A DNA stretch of 64,000 bases, taken from contig NZ_CP050451.1 in assembly GCF_014171595.1 (NCBI RefSeq), forward strand, positions 1,736,001-1,800,000. The letters are read 5' to 3'. Every line of letters begins with the position of its first letter. The stretch's first letter is position 1. The stretch comes from Massilia sp. Se16.2.3 (GTDB lineage: Bacteria > Pseudomonadota > Gammaproteobacteria > Burkholderiales > Burkholderiaceae_D). The notes under the pieces are model-generated. The model was given only the letters and a program-made list of their open reading frames with translations, did not search any database and had not been told where the DNA came from. Below, piece by piece: positions 20,197-30,179 of the stretch. A program made the translations under genes and the position numbers.

Positions 20197-20673
20197 ATGG
20201 ACAACACCTTGATGAACGACGGCGTGCTGGAAGCGCTCGCATTCAAGCTCGGCAACGAAGAATACGGCATCAAGATTTTGAAGGTGCAGGAAATCCGCGG
20301 CTACGAGGCCGTCACCCGCATTGCCAGCGCGCCGGAACATGTCAAGGGCGTGGTCAACCTGCGCGGCACGATCGTGCCGATCGTCGACATGCGCATCAAG
20401 TTCAAGCTGGGTGAGCCGACCTACAACCAGTTTACCGTCGTGATCATCCTGAACATCCAGGACCGCGTGGTGGGCATGGTGGTGGACGCGGTGTCGGACG
20501 TGATTTCGCTGACGGCCGAGCAGATCAAGCCGGCGCCGGACATGGGCGGCGCGCTCAACACCGATTACCTGCTGGGCCTGGGCACGGTGGACGAACGCAT
20601 GATCATCCTGGTCGACATCGACCGCCTGATGACGTCCGAGGAAATGGGCGTCATCGAGACCCCGGCGAGCTGA
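20197..20673 (+). CDS. Chemotaxis coupling protein CheW
   Basis: 158 residues, the usual single CheW SH3-like double barrel that bridges chemoreceptors and CheA. The typical blocks are [20 protein letters not shown], the conserved [14 protein letters not shown], and [20 protein letters not shown]. It is followed after six bases by a chemoreceptor gene, so this appears to be a private adaptor-receptor pair; cheA and other che genes are not in the window. The two-gene pairing argues for a common transcript. Confidence 0.93.
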   Translation: MDNTLMNDGVLEALAFKLGNEEYGIKILKVQEIRGYEAVTRIASAPEHVKGVVNLRGTIVPIVDMRIKFKLGEPTYNQFTVVIILNIQDRVVGMVVDAVSDVISLTAEQIKPAPDMGGALNTDYLLGLGTVDERMIILVDIDRLMTSEEMGVIETPAS

Positions 20674-20679
20674 GTGATC

Positions 20680-22306
20680 ATGCTGAGCCGACTCAAGGTA
20701 GGAACCCGACTGGCGCTGGCCTTTGTGCTGGTGCTGGCTTTTCTCGTGGCCGTGATTGCGATGGGCATCAGCAAGCTCGGTGCGCTCCATACCGGCACCC
20801 GTACGATGGCGACCGACGCCTATCCGAAGGTGGTGCTGGCCCAGAGCCTGGCCGACCGCATCAACCGCAGCGCGCGCTCGGTGCGCGACTTGCTGTTGAC
20901 GGACGATGCCCAGGCCGTGGCCAAGAACCTCGGCGTGATCGCCACCAGCCGCAAGGAAGCGGCCGAGATGTTCGCCGGGCTCGACAAGCTGGTGGTATCC
21001 GAGGATGGGGTCAGGAACCTGCGCACCTACAAGGCCGCCTACGACCAGTACATGGTGGCCCTCGATGAAGTCATGCGCCTGCGCGCCGCCGGCGAGCACG
21101 ATGCGGCCGTCGCCCATCTGCTGGGCCCTGCACGCAAGATCCAGAGCGCGGTCTTCATTTCGTCCAACGAACTGATCGACCACCAGGGCAAGACCATGCA
21201 GGCCACCTACGAGGCGGCCGAGCAGACCTATGTCGTCGGCCGCAACGCCATGCTGATCCTGGGCGCGCTGGCGCTGCTGGGCGGCGTGGCGGCCGCCACC
21301 GTCATCACCCGCAGCCTGCTGCGCCAGCTGGGCGGCGAACCGACCTATGCGGCCGACGTCGCAGAGCAGATCGCCGCGGGCAACCTCGGCGTGCCGATCG
21401 CCACCCGCGCCGGCGACACCGGCAGCCTGCTGTTTGCCATCAAGGGCATGCGCGACAGCCTGGCTGGCATCGTCAGCCAGGTGCGTCTCGGTACCGACAC
21501 CATCGCCGCCGCGTCCGCCGAGATCAACGCCGGCAACCAGGACCTGTCCAGCCGCACCGAGCAGCAGGCTTCCTCGCTCGAGGAAACCGCATCGTCGATG
21601 GAAGAGCTGACCGCGACCGTCAAGCAGAACGCGGACAATGCGCGCCAGGCCAACCAGCTCGGTGCCAGTGCCTCGCAGGTCGCGGTGCGCGGCGGCGACG
21701 TGGTGGCGCAAGTGGTCGAGACCATGGACGCGATCAACGCTTCCTCGCGCAAGGTGGTCGACATCATCGGCGTCATCGACGGCATCGCCTTCCAGACCAA
21801 TATCCGGCCCTGAACGCCGCCGTGGAAGCGGCGCGTGCCGGCGAACAGGGACGCGGCTTCGCCGTCGTCGCCTCCGAGGTGCGCAACCTGGCCCAGCGTT
21901 CGGCTGCGGCAGCGAAGGAAATCAAGGCCTTGATCCACGCTTCGGTCGACCGTGTCGACGCCGGCAGCGCGCTGGTGGCGCAGGCCGGGACGACGATGCG
22001 GGAAGTGGTCGACAGCGTGCGCCGCGTGACCGACATCGTCGCCGAGATCAGTGCCGCCAGCGCCGAACAGAGCGCCGGCATCGAGCAGGTCAATGGCGCC
22101 ATCGCCCAGATGGACCAGGTGACCCAGCAGAATTCGGCCCTGGTCGAGGAAGCCGCCGCCGCCGCCGAATCGATGCAGGACCAGGCCGCGCGCCTGAGCC
22201 AGGTGGTGGCCCTGTTCCGCCTGGGCGAGGAAGACGCGGTTCCCGTGCGTGCGCAGACATCGTCCGTGACCGCCCGGTGCCGGCAAGCGCGTCCGTGCGC
22301 TCCTGA
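20680..22306 (+). pseudogene. Methyl-accepting chemotaxis protein, frameshift at about 21805 and a likely second near 22249
   Basis: The start MLSRLKVGTRLALAF opens with a membrane helix, then a periplasmic four-helix-bundle sensor (about residues 35-185), a second helix ([20 protein letters not shown]), HAMP, and the signalling coiled coil beginning [20 protein letters not shown]. At GIAFQTNI the sequence reads CGGCCCTGA where the hairpin tip [20 protein letters not shown] is expected: one T is missing at about 21805-21806. The chain continues in the next phase. Near 22249 one more base seems missing, because restoring it puts the stop at 22304-22306, just before a terminator, rather than inside it. 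No NWETF-type tail is present. Corrected length is about 542 residues. Confidence 0.85.
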
Positions 22307-22323
22307 GCCGCTTCGCACCGACA

Positions 22324-22350
22324 CCCCGCCCGCAAGGCGGGGTTTTTTTT
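22324..22350 (+). terminator. Terminator of the cheW-receptor unit
   Basis: CCCCGCC / GGCGGGG stem with a CGCAA loop followed by eight T. It lies about 18 bases past the corrected receptor stop. Confidence 0.9.
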
Positions 22351-22410
22351 CGCCCGCCGCCGATGAAGGCCGCCCGGCGCCGCGCGCACCGTCCCTGTTC
22401 TTGTGCCTAC

Positions 22411-22422
22411 AATAGCGCTATT
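22411..22422. promoter_or_regulatory. 12-base perfect palindrome before the ion-channel gene
   Basis: AATAGCGCTATT, adjoining a TACAAT (22408-22413) that could be a -10 box. It is a candidate operator 21 bases before the channel start codon; no cognate regulator is visible. Confidence 0.35.
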
Positions 22423-22443
22423 GCACCTACCGAGAACATTTCG

Positions 22444-23109
22444 ATGCACCTGCTACACCTGTTCAATCGCACCCGCCGCCATCCTTCCGCCATCCTCTTG
22501 ATGGTGCAGTTGCTCGCGATGGTGCTGTACCCGTTTGTCGAGCACACGGCCGCCGGCCACGTGACCCTGAACGCCTTCGGCATCGTCATCCTGACGCTGA
22601 CTACCAACATGGTACGGCGCACGCCCGGGCTGACGCGCATCAGCGTGATGCTGGCGGTGCCGATCATTGCCCTGCTGATCGCGCAGATGCTCTACGACCT
22701 GCCGCAGCTGCGCGCCTGGTCATCCGGACTGGAAGTGATCTTCTATTTCTATGCCGCCGGCTCGCTGATCGCCTACATGCTGGAAGACCGGCACGTGACC
22801 ACCGACGAACTGTTCGCCGCCGGCGCCACCTTCACGCTGCTGGCCTGGGCCTTTACCCACCTCTACCTGCTGGTGCAGGCGCTGGCGCCTGGCTCCTACG
22901 GCGCCGCGGTGCACCCCGAGCTGCCGCGCACCTGGAGCGAACTGAATTACCTCAGCTTCGCACTGCTCTCGAGCACCGGCATCGGCGACGTCATCCCGCT
23001 TACCGTGCACGCGCGCTCGCTCGCCAGCATCGAGATGTTCGTCGGCCTGATGTATCTTGCCGCCGTGGTGGCGCGCCTGATCGGCCTGACGATGCAGCCG
23101 AATAAGTAA
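22444..23109 (+). CDS. Two-pore-type potassium/ion channel protein
   Basis: 221 residues with about six hydrophobic segments. The last third has the pore architecture of Ion_trans_2 channels: the pore helix WSELNYLSFALLSSTGIGDV followed by a final helix (SIEMFVGLMYLAAVVARLIG). The filter reads STGIGD where classical potassium channels have TVGYGD, so selectivity may be altered, although TGxGD is kept. No cytoplasmic RCK domain is attached. It has its own promoter region after the receptor terminator. Confidence 0.82.
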   Translation: MHLLHLFNRTRRHPSAILLMVQLLAMVLYPFVEHTAAGHVTLNAFGIVILTLTTNMVRRTPGLTRISVMLAVPIIALLIAQMLYDLPQLRAWSSGLEVIFYFYAAGSLIAYMLEDRHVTTDELFAAGATFTLLAWAFTHLYLLVQALAPGSYGAAVHPELPRTWSELNYLSFALLSSTGIGDVIPLTVHARSLASIEMFVGLMYLAAVVARLIGLTMQPNK

Positions 23110-23110
23110 T

Positions 23111-23173
23111 GTAGGGTGGGCGGCTGTATCCGCGATGGCGGATCGACGACGAGGTCAATGCCGCCCACGCGTT
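23111..23173. repeat. GTAGGGTGGGC-type dispersed repeat
   Basis: GTAGGGTGGGCGGC at one end pairs imperfectly with GCCGCCCACGCGTTCAAC at the other. It fills the space between the channel gene and the convergent GGDEF-EAL gene. Confidence 0.65.
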
Positions 23174-23202
23174 CAACCGTCATACGAGCAGCCGCGTCAG
23201 TC

Positions 23203-25959
23203 CTACTCTTCGCCAACCGGCATGCCGGTGTACTCGCGCACCAGGAATGCCTCCAGCTCGGCCAGCGGCATCGGCCGCGCGAACAGGTAGCCCTGGCCTT
23301 CGTCGCACAAGGCTTCGCGCAGGGTCTCCACCACCTCGTCGGTTTCGATCCCTTCGGCCACCACGGACAGGTCGAGCACGTGGGCCATGTCGATCAGCGC
23401 CCCCACGAAACCGTCGCCGGCCGGGTTGTCGGAGATGAAGGAGCGGTCCAGCTTCAGCACGTCGATGGGCAGGCGTTTCAGGTAGGACAGGCTCGAGTAG
23501 CCGGTGCCGAAATCGTCGATCGAGAGGCGCACGCCCAAGGCTTTGAGGCCCCTGAGCACTTCCACCGACTGGTCGAGGTCCTCGATCAGCGCGCTTTCCG
23601 TCAATTCCAGTTCCAGTGCGCCTGCCGGCAAGCCGGATTCGGCCAGTGCGGTGCGCACGTGGCCGATCAGGTCCGGCGAGCGCAACTGGCGCGCCGAGAC
23701 GTTGACGGAAACGTGCAGGTGCAGGCCGAACTGCTCGTTGATCTGCTGGACGTCGCGGCAGGCCGCGCCGAGTACCCAGCGGCCGATGGTTTCGATCTGG
23801 CCGCGCTCCTCGGCCAGCGGGATGAATTCCAGCGGCGCCACGCGGCCGAATTCGGGATGGTCCCAGCGCAGCAGCGCTTCGACGCCGAGCGTGCGCAGCG
23901 AGCGCAGGTCGACGCGCGGCTGGTAGTGCACCGCAAACTGGTTCTGCTCCAGCGCCCGGTGCAGTGCCGCCTCGAGCTGCAGGCGGCGCTTCGCCTCCAG
24001 GCTCATTTCCGGCTCAAAAAACTGGAAGGAGCCGTCGCCCTGCGCCTTGGCCTTGTACATGGCCGTGTCTGCCTTCTGGAACAGCTCGTCGGTCGACGTG
24101 TCCTCGCCCCCGGCCAGGCTGATGCCGATCGACGCCCCCACGCGCATTTCCATGCCGTCCGCAACGAAAGGCATATCCATCGTGGCGAGCAGGCGCCGCG
24201 CAATGGCGGTCGCGGCCTCGCGGCCCATGCAGCTCGCTGCCACGACGAATTCGTCACCGCCCAGCCGCGCCACGACGTCGCCCGGCCGCATGCACGATTG
24301 CAGGCGCCTGCCCACCTGTTGCAGCAGCCGGTCGCCGGTGGCGTGGCCCATTGAATCGTTGACTTCCTTGAAGCGGTTCAGGTCGATGAAGAACACCGTC
24401 GTCCCACCCTGGCCCTGGTCGAGCATGCTCGATACGCGGCGGTTGATCCAGTTCCGGTTCGGCAGGCCCGTCAGCGTGTCGCGCGTGGCCAGTTCTTCCA
24501 GCCGCGCCTCGGCGCGCTTGCGCTCGGTAATGTCGATGATGAAGGCTGTCAGCGACCGTGCCTCGCCCTGCGCATCGAGCTCGACGGTCTGGTTCACCAG
24601 GGCGACGACATGGTGGCCCTGGCGGTGCAGGAGCACGGTCTCGAGTGCACGTTCGCGATGACCGGTGCAGCGGACGTTGAGCGCCGGGCTGGCGTCGCCG
24701 GCAACCAGGATGGCCGCTACGGGCTTGCCGACCAGTTCCTCGCGCGAGTAGCCGGAGAGCTGGCACAGTGCCGGATTGATGTCTTCGACGATGCCGTCGC
24801 CGTTGAGGAGCATGTAGCCGGCCGGCGTGATCTGGATCGTTTCGCGAAAGCGCCGTTCGCTGTCGCGGATCTGCTGTTCGCGCGCCACACGATCGGAAAT
24901 GTCGTGGAAAAACACCGACAGGCCTTCTTCGTGCGCATAGATGCGCTCGCTGACCCAGACACCGACCGGTTCATAGAAGGTTTCGAAGCTGATGCTTTCG
25001 CGGCTTGCCATGGCCTTGACCAGGTTCTGGCCGACCACCGACTCGGCCAGGCCCGGGGCAACGTCCCACACGACCTTGCCGAGCGCCGCGTCGCGGTCGA
25101 CACCGACGAAGGCTGCCGCGCGGTTATTCGCATACACGATTTCCCACGACGAGTTGACGGAGAAAAAGCCGTCGTCGATGCTCTCGATCAGGGTGAGGTT
25201 GTGTTCGGCCATGCGCTCGAGGCGCCGCAGCATCTCGTTTTCGCGCGTGATATCGCGCGACACGAACACGGCGCCCAGGCAGTCGCCCGTCACCGGATCG
25301 ATCACCATGCGCGTCTTCGATGCCAGCGCGCGATACTGGCCCTGCGTGTCGCGCTTGCGCAGTTCGATCGCATCCGGCCGCGGTTCGCCGGCCAGGATGC
25401 GCCGCATGTCGTCGTTGGCATGGGCATGGTCGTCCGGATGCACGAAATCGATCGCCGGTTGCCCGATCAATTGTTCCCTTGTCCAGCCGAGGTTGCGTGT
25501 GAAGGACGAGGAAATGTCGATGTAACGCCCGTCCAGGTCGCAGAAGGCCACGAGGTCGGTCGCGTTGTCGACCATGAGCCGCAGGGTAGCCGCATCGCGT
25601 GTCGCTCCATCCAGCGCTACCTGTCGTCCCGTCACGTCCACCAGCGTGCACGCGTATCCGCCATCCTGTTGCCGGGGCAGGGCCGTGATCAGGCCGTGCC
25701 GCTGGCGGCCATCGCCGCAGGCAATCTCGAGCTGGCATTCGAAGGCTTGCCGCCGCGCCAGCACGCCATCGAGTTCGCGCGCGAGCGCAGGACCGTCTGT
25801 CACGGCGACCGTTGCCAGCCAGGCAGGCAGCGGCATGCCCGCCATGTCCGGCAGCAGTCCCGGGCACCACGCCAGCGGCGCTTCGCACAGGCCCTCGGCA
25901 TCGATGGACCATGCGAGGTGAAGAAGCGGTTCTTGGGTCGAGCTGCGTTCGCGGATCAT
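23203..25959 (-). CDS. PAS-PAS-PAS-GGDEF-EAL cyclic-di-GMP signalling protein
   Basis: 918 residues without membrane helices. Three PAS-like sensor domains are visible, beginning near residues 125 (LRLMVDNATDLVAFCDLDGR), 255 (LIESIDDGFFSVNSSWEIV) and 375 (ETIQITPAGYMLLNGDGIV), the last followed by ITERKRAEARLEELA. The diguanylate cyclase domain has an intact LGGDEFVVAA. The phosphodiesterase domain has VEALLRWDHPEFG, the acidic pair in IDDFGTGYSSLSYL, LKLDRSFI and AEGIETDE. Both catalytic halves therefore look competent; in such hybrids one often dominates. No promoter-linked partner is nearby; it converges with the channel gene. Confidence 0.95.
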   Translation of the reverse strand: MIRERSSTQEPLLHLAWSIDAEGLCEAPLAWCPGLLPDMAGMPLPAWLATVAVTDGPALARELDGVLARRQAFECQLEIACGDGRQRHGLITALPRQQDGGYACTLVDVTGRQVALDGATRDAATLRLMVDNATDLVAFCDLDGRYIDISSSFTRNLGWTREQLIGQPAIDFVHPDDHAHANDDMRRILAGEPRPDAIELRKRDTQGQYRALASKTRMVIDPVTGDCLGAVFVSRDITRENEMLRRLERMAEHNLTLIESIDDGFFSVNSSWEIVYANNRAAAFVGVDRDAALGKVVWDVAPGLAESVVGQNLVKAMASRESISFETFYEPVGVWVSERIYAHEEGLSVFFHDISDRVAREQQIRDSERRFRETIQITPAGYMLLNGDGIVEDINPALCQLSGYSREELVGKPVAAILVAGDASPALNVRCTGHRERALETVLLHRQGHHVVALVNQTVELDAQGEARSLTAFIIDITERKRAEARLEELATRDTLTGLPNRNWINRRVSSMLDQGQGGTTVFFIDLNRFKEVNDSMGHATGDRLLQQVGRRLQSCMRPGDVVARLGGDEFVVAASCMGREAATAIARRLLATMDMPFVADGMEMRVGASIGISLAGGEDTSTDELFQKADTAMYKAKAQGDGSFQFFEPEMSLEAKRRLQLEAALHRALEQNQFAVHYQPRVDLRSLRTLGVEALLRWDHPEFGRVAPLEFIPLAEERGQIETIGRWVLGAACRDVQQINEQFGLHLHVSVNVSARQLRSPDLIGHVRTALAESGLPAGALELELTESALIEDLDQSVEVLRGLKALGVRLSIDDFGTGYSSLSYLKRLPIDVLKLDRSFISDNPAGDGFVGALIDMAHVLDLSVVAEGIETDEVVETLREALCDEGQGYLFARPMPLAELEAFLVREYTGMPVGEE

Positions 25960-26326
25960 GTTGGGCGGCTTCGTGTCGTGAGCCAGGCACTGGCGCCTTG
26001 CTCACATGCTTGATATGGAATCGGAAAAAAGTCAGGTCAGGACAGGAGGCCGAGCGCTTGCGTACTGTGTACGCATGCACGGCCGACCGTGGACGATAGC
26101 ATCGCTAGTTCCATGCGGCAACATTCCAGTAAGCCTGCCTCTTGTTTGTGGTTCTGTTGCAACTGAAGAAGCGGTAGGCGTGACAGGTCTGTAAATAGAG
26201 AATGGCAACTTCGATAGTGGCCGAGCTCATCTGCCTGGCGGTTCATGCACTGATTGAACGCGCAGGCGGCGCGGATGCAACGTCGACGCACAGGGCAGGG
26301 CCGAGCCGCCTACCCTACCGCGAGGC
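25960..26326. other. Intergenic stretch, no gene seen
   Basis: It contains the promoter side of the GGDEF-EAL gene and, at about 26296-26325, CCGAGCCGCCTACCCTACCG, which looks like a diverged reversed copy of the GTAGGGTGGGC repeat. Nothing else is evident. Confidence 0.5.
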
Positions 26327-26358
26327 AAAAAAAAGGACGCCGAAGCGTCCCTTTTTTT
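26327..26358 (-). terminator. Bidirectional-looking terminator of subtilase 1
   Basis: GGACGC CGAA GCGTCC stem-loop with eight A on the left and seven T on the right; on the minus strand it follows the stop at 26375. Confidence 0.93.
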
Positions 26359-26374
26359 CACCCGAAGGCGTCGA

Positions 26375-27937
26375 TTACTTACCGCAGCCCAGCGACTTGA
26401 TACGGTCGTAGGCAGCCTTGGCTTGCACCAGGCCATAGCCGTACTTGGTGTCGCGGCCGGCGGTGCCCAGGTCCTGGGCGCTGGCGGTCAGCGAGGTACG
26501 GATCTGCGCGCCCGTGCAGGTCGGGAAGTAGCTCCACACCAGTGCGGCGACGGCCGACACGTGCGGGGTGGCCATCGAGGTGCCATCGAAGTAGGCATAG
26601 TTGGTTGCCTTCACGCCGACAGTGGCGCTCTGGCCCAGCTTGGTCTTCATCGATGCGCCATCGACATCGGTCGCGGTGACCGACGGGATGCTGGTCACGG
26701 TGGTGCCGAGGGTCGCGCCGAAGGCACCGGCCACGTTGTTGTACACCACCGCGCCGACGCCGCCGCTGCTCTGGCAATTCGAGACCTTGGTCGCGAAGTC
26801 GACCGTGCCGCGGGCGATCAGGCAGACCTTGCCGGAAACGGCCGTGTTGACCTTGTCGCCGATGCCGAAGTCGGCCAGCGCAGCAGTCGCGGTCTTCACC
26901 GGCGAGCCTTCCATCGCGCCCGGGACGTAGGTGGTGGTGCCGACTTTCAGCACGCCTTCGCTGCCGCTGCCCATCGGCACGGTCGACAGGACGCCGACGC
27001 CGGGACCGGCGATTTCGACCTTGCTGTTGTACTGCGAGAAGCTCGCCCACTGCTTGTTCTCGTCGACGGCGCCAACCATCATCACGCTGCTGTAGCCGGC
27101 CGGGTAGGACACCACGGTGTTGCCGTCGTTACCTGCGGCGGCGATGTTCAGCACGCCCTTGGCCTGGAGCGCATCGAATGCATTCCTTTCGGTGGTGCTC
27201 GATCCGCCGCCGCCCAGCGACATGCTGATCACGTTCGCGCCGGCCGCGCCGCACTTGTTGGCGGCCGAGGCCAGGGTCGACGAGTAGGCCCAGCCGTCGG
27301 CGCCGAAGACCTTCACGATATGCAGCTTCAGGCGCTTGTTCGGGTTGACGCCGACCACGCCGACGCCGCTGTTGTTGACCCCGGCGATGGTGCCGGCAAC
27401 GTGGGTGCCGTGGTGGTTTTCGTCGGTGTACCACCAGCCGGTGCCGGCATCGTATTCGCCGGTGACGACGTTGCCGGTCAGGTCTTCGTGGTCGCGGTTG
27501 TAGCCGGAGTCGATGATGCAGACCTTGCGGTTGCCGACGTTGGCGTCGCTCAGCAGGTCGGCCTGGACTTGCTTGATGCCGTAAGGGACCAGTTGGCCCG
27601 CGGTGTAGGGCGTGCCGGTCGACGGGCTGGTCAGCGCGAACGGACGGCGGATCACGTCTGGCTCGATGTACTCCACGTTCGGGTTGTTTTCCAGGCCTTT
27701 CAGCGCAACCAGTGGCACTTCAATGGCCATGGCGTTCGTGCCAAAGATTTCGTGCTTGACCGAACCCCTGGCGGCCTTGACCACGCCTTTGAGGGCGGCG
27801 GCGCTGCCTGGCTTGAAGGCGACGATGACACGGGTGGTGTCCGGTGCTGCGGCATGGGCATTGCAGAACACGCCGGCCGCGATGGCGGCCACGCACAGCT
27901 TGAGGGTGGTAAGGGCGTGCTTCGATTTCTGAACCAT
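26375..27937 (-). CDS. Secreted S8 (subtilisin-family) serine peptidase, paralog 1
   Basis: 520 residues. Signal peptide to about A30, then an I9-like propeptide (TTRVIVAFKPGSAAALKG to YIEPDVIRRPF). The catalytic triad is intact: D143 in CIIDSGYNRDHEDL, H176 in HHGTHVAGTIAG, and S454 in FDGTSMATPHVSAVAAL, with oxyanion N270 in AAAGNDGN. A protease-associated (PA) domain is inserted between the oxyanion asparagine and the serine (about 325-445), with GKVCLIARGTVDFATKV and a cysteine pair. There is no C-terminal extension, so it should be released to the medium. The closest relative is paralog 3 four kilobases upstream on the same strand. GGAG lies upstream of the ATG. Confidence 0.95.
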   Translation of the reverse strand: MVQKSKHALTTLKLCVAAIAAGVFCNAHAAAPDTTRVIVAFKPGSAAALKGVVKAARGSVKHEIFGTNAMAIEVPLVALKGLENNPNVEYIEPDVIRRPFALTSPSTGTPYTAGQLVPYGIKQVQADLLSDANVGNRKVCIIDSGYNRDHEDLTGNVVTGEYDAGTGWWYTDENHHGTHVAGTIAGVNNSGVGVVGVNPNKRLKLHIVKVFGADGWAYSSTLASAANKCGAAGANVISMSLGGGGSSTTERNAFDALQAKGVLNIAAAGNDGNTVVSYPAGYSSVMMVGAVDENKQWASFSQYNSKVEIAGPGVGVLSTVPMGSGSEGVLKVGTTTYVPGAMEGSPVKTATAALADFGIGDKVNTAVSGKVCLIARGTVDFATKVSNCQSSGGVGAVVYNNVAGAFGATLGTTVTSIPSVTATDVDGASMKTKLGQSATVGVKATNYAYFDGTSMATPHVSAVAALVWSYFPTCTGAQIRTSLTASAQDLGTAGRDTKYGYGLVQAKAAYDRIKSLGCGK

Positions 27938-28180
27938 CTAATTCTCCGTATATAAACCTGTTAAATGCCGCGATTTCTTCGGTCGCATGCACGTTTTTTG
28001 AAAAACGATTGCCGTGTAGAACGGCTGAGCCAGTGTAGGCGCAACCATACAGCTGAGCAAATGACAGTCCAAACGTGCGTGGCGCGTGTTGCAATGTTGC
28101 ACGCTTGCTAAAGGAGATTTACAAATTTTCCGAAGTGCATGTTATATTTTTCGCCCTCTCGATTGTGCATACGCAACAAT
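27938..28180 (-). promoter_or_regulatory. Conserved leader of subtilase 1, shared with subtilase 3
   Basis: Aligned to 31746-31990, the blocks TATACGGAGAA, AAATCGCGGCAT, GCCTACACTGGCTCAGCCGT, the core TGTTGCAATGTTGC (28087-28100) and the far block TATATTTTTCGCCCT are conserved in order and spacing. The core here has short arms GCGTG / CACGC. It probably holds a promoter and a regulator site. Confidence 0.6.
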
Positions 28181-28295
28181 TTCAGCAAGCGCCGGGCCGC
28201 TTCTCGACGTCGCTGCCGGACCCCTGACCATGTTGCAGCGCGCGGCTCGCACGCTTCGATATCCGTGGCGCATAAGGCCTTCCCTGACCCACGTC

Positions 28296-28342
28296 ACAAA
28301 AACAATCGGGCCAGGCCTGTGCAAGACAGGTCCTGGCCCGAT
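28296..28342 (-). terminator. Terminator of subtilase 2
   Basis: ATCGGGCCAGGCCTGT pairs with ACAGGTCCTGGCCCGAT with one bulge; the minus strand continues into TTGTTTTTG. It lies about 50 bases past the stop at 28394. Confidence 0.85.
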
Positions 28343-28393
28343 CGCCTGGCAAGCCGGCGCGCGTGGAACGCGGCCGGCAGCGCATGACGGTGC

Positions 28394-29953
<1,560 letters not shown>

Positions 29954-30071
29954 TGGTTCTCCATGGGTGGGCTGATCGAACGCCGCGCCTTGGCGCGTCG
30001 CGTGCGCTGGGTGTGTCCCGGCCACTCCCTTCTTCCCGCCACCGGCAATGCCGATCGCGCTCTCACGGAGT

Positions 30072-30112
30072 AAAAAAGGGCCGGGACCTGTAAGCTACAG
30101 AATCCCGGCCCT
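30072..30112 (-). terminator. Terminator of subtilase 3
   Basis: Ten-base stem AGGGCCGGGA / TCCCGGCCCT, a 16-base loop, and a run of A on the left that is T on the minus strand. It stands between the stop of subtilase 3 and the promoter region of subtilase 2. Confidence 0.9.
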
Positions 30113-30179
30113 GTTGGTTACCTGACAATACTGACTGCTTGACGGCGGCCAGCCTGCGAGGCTTCCCGATGACACCCGC

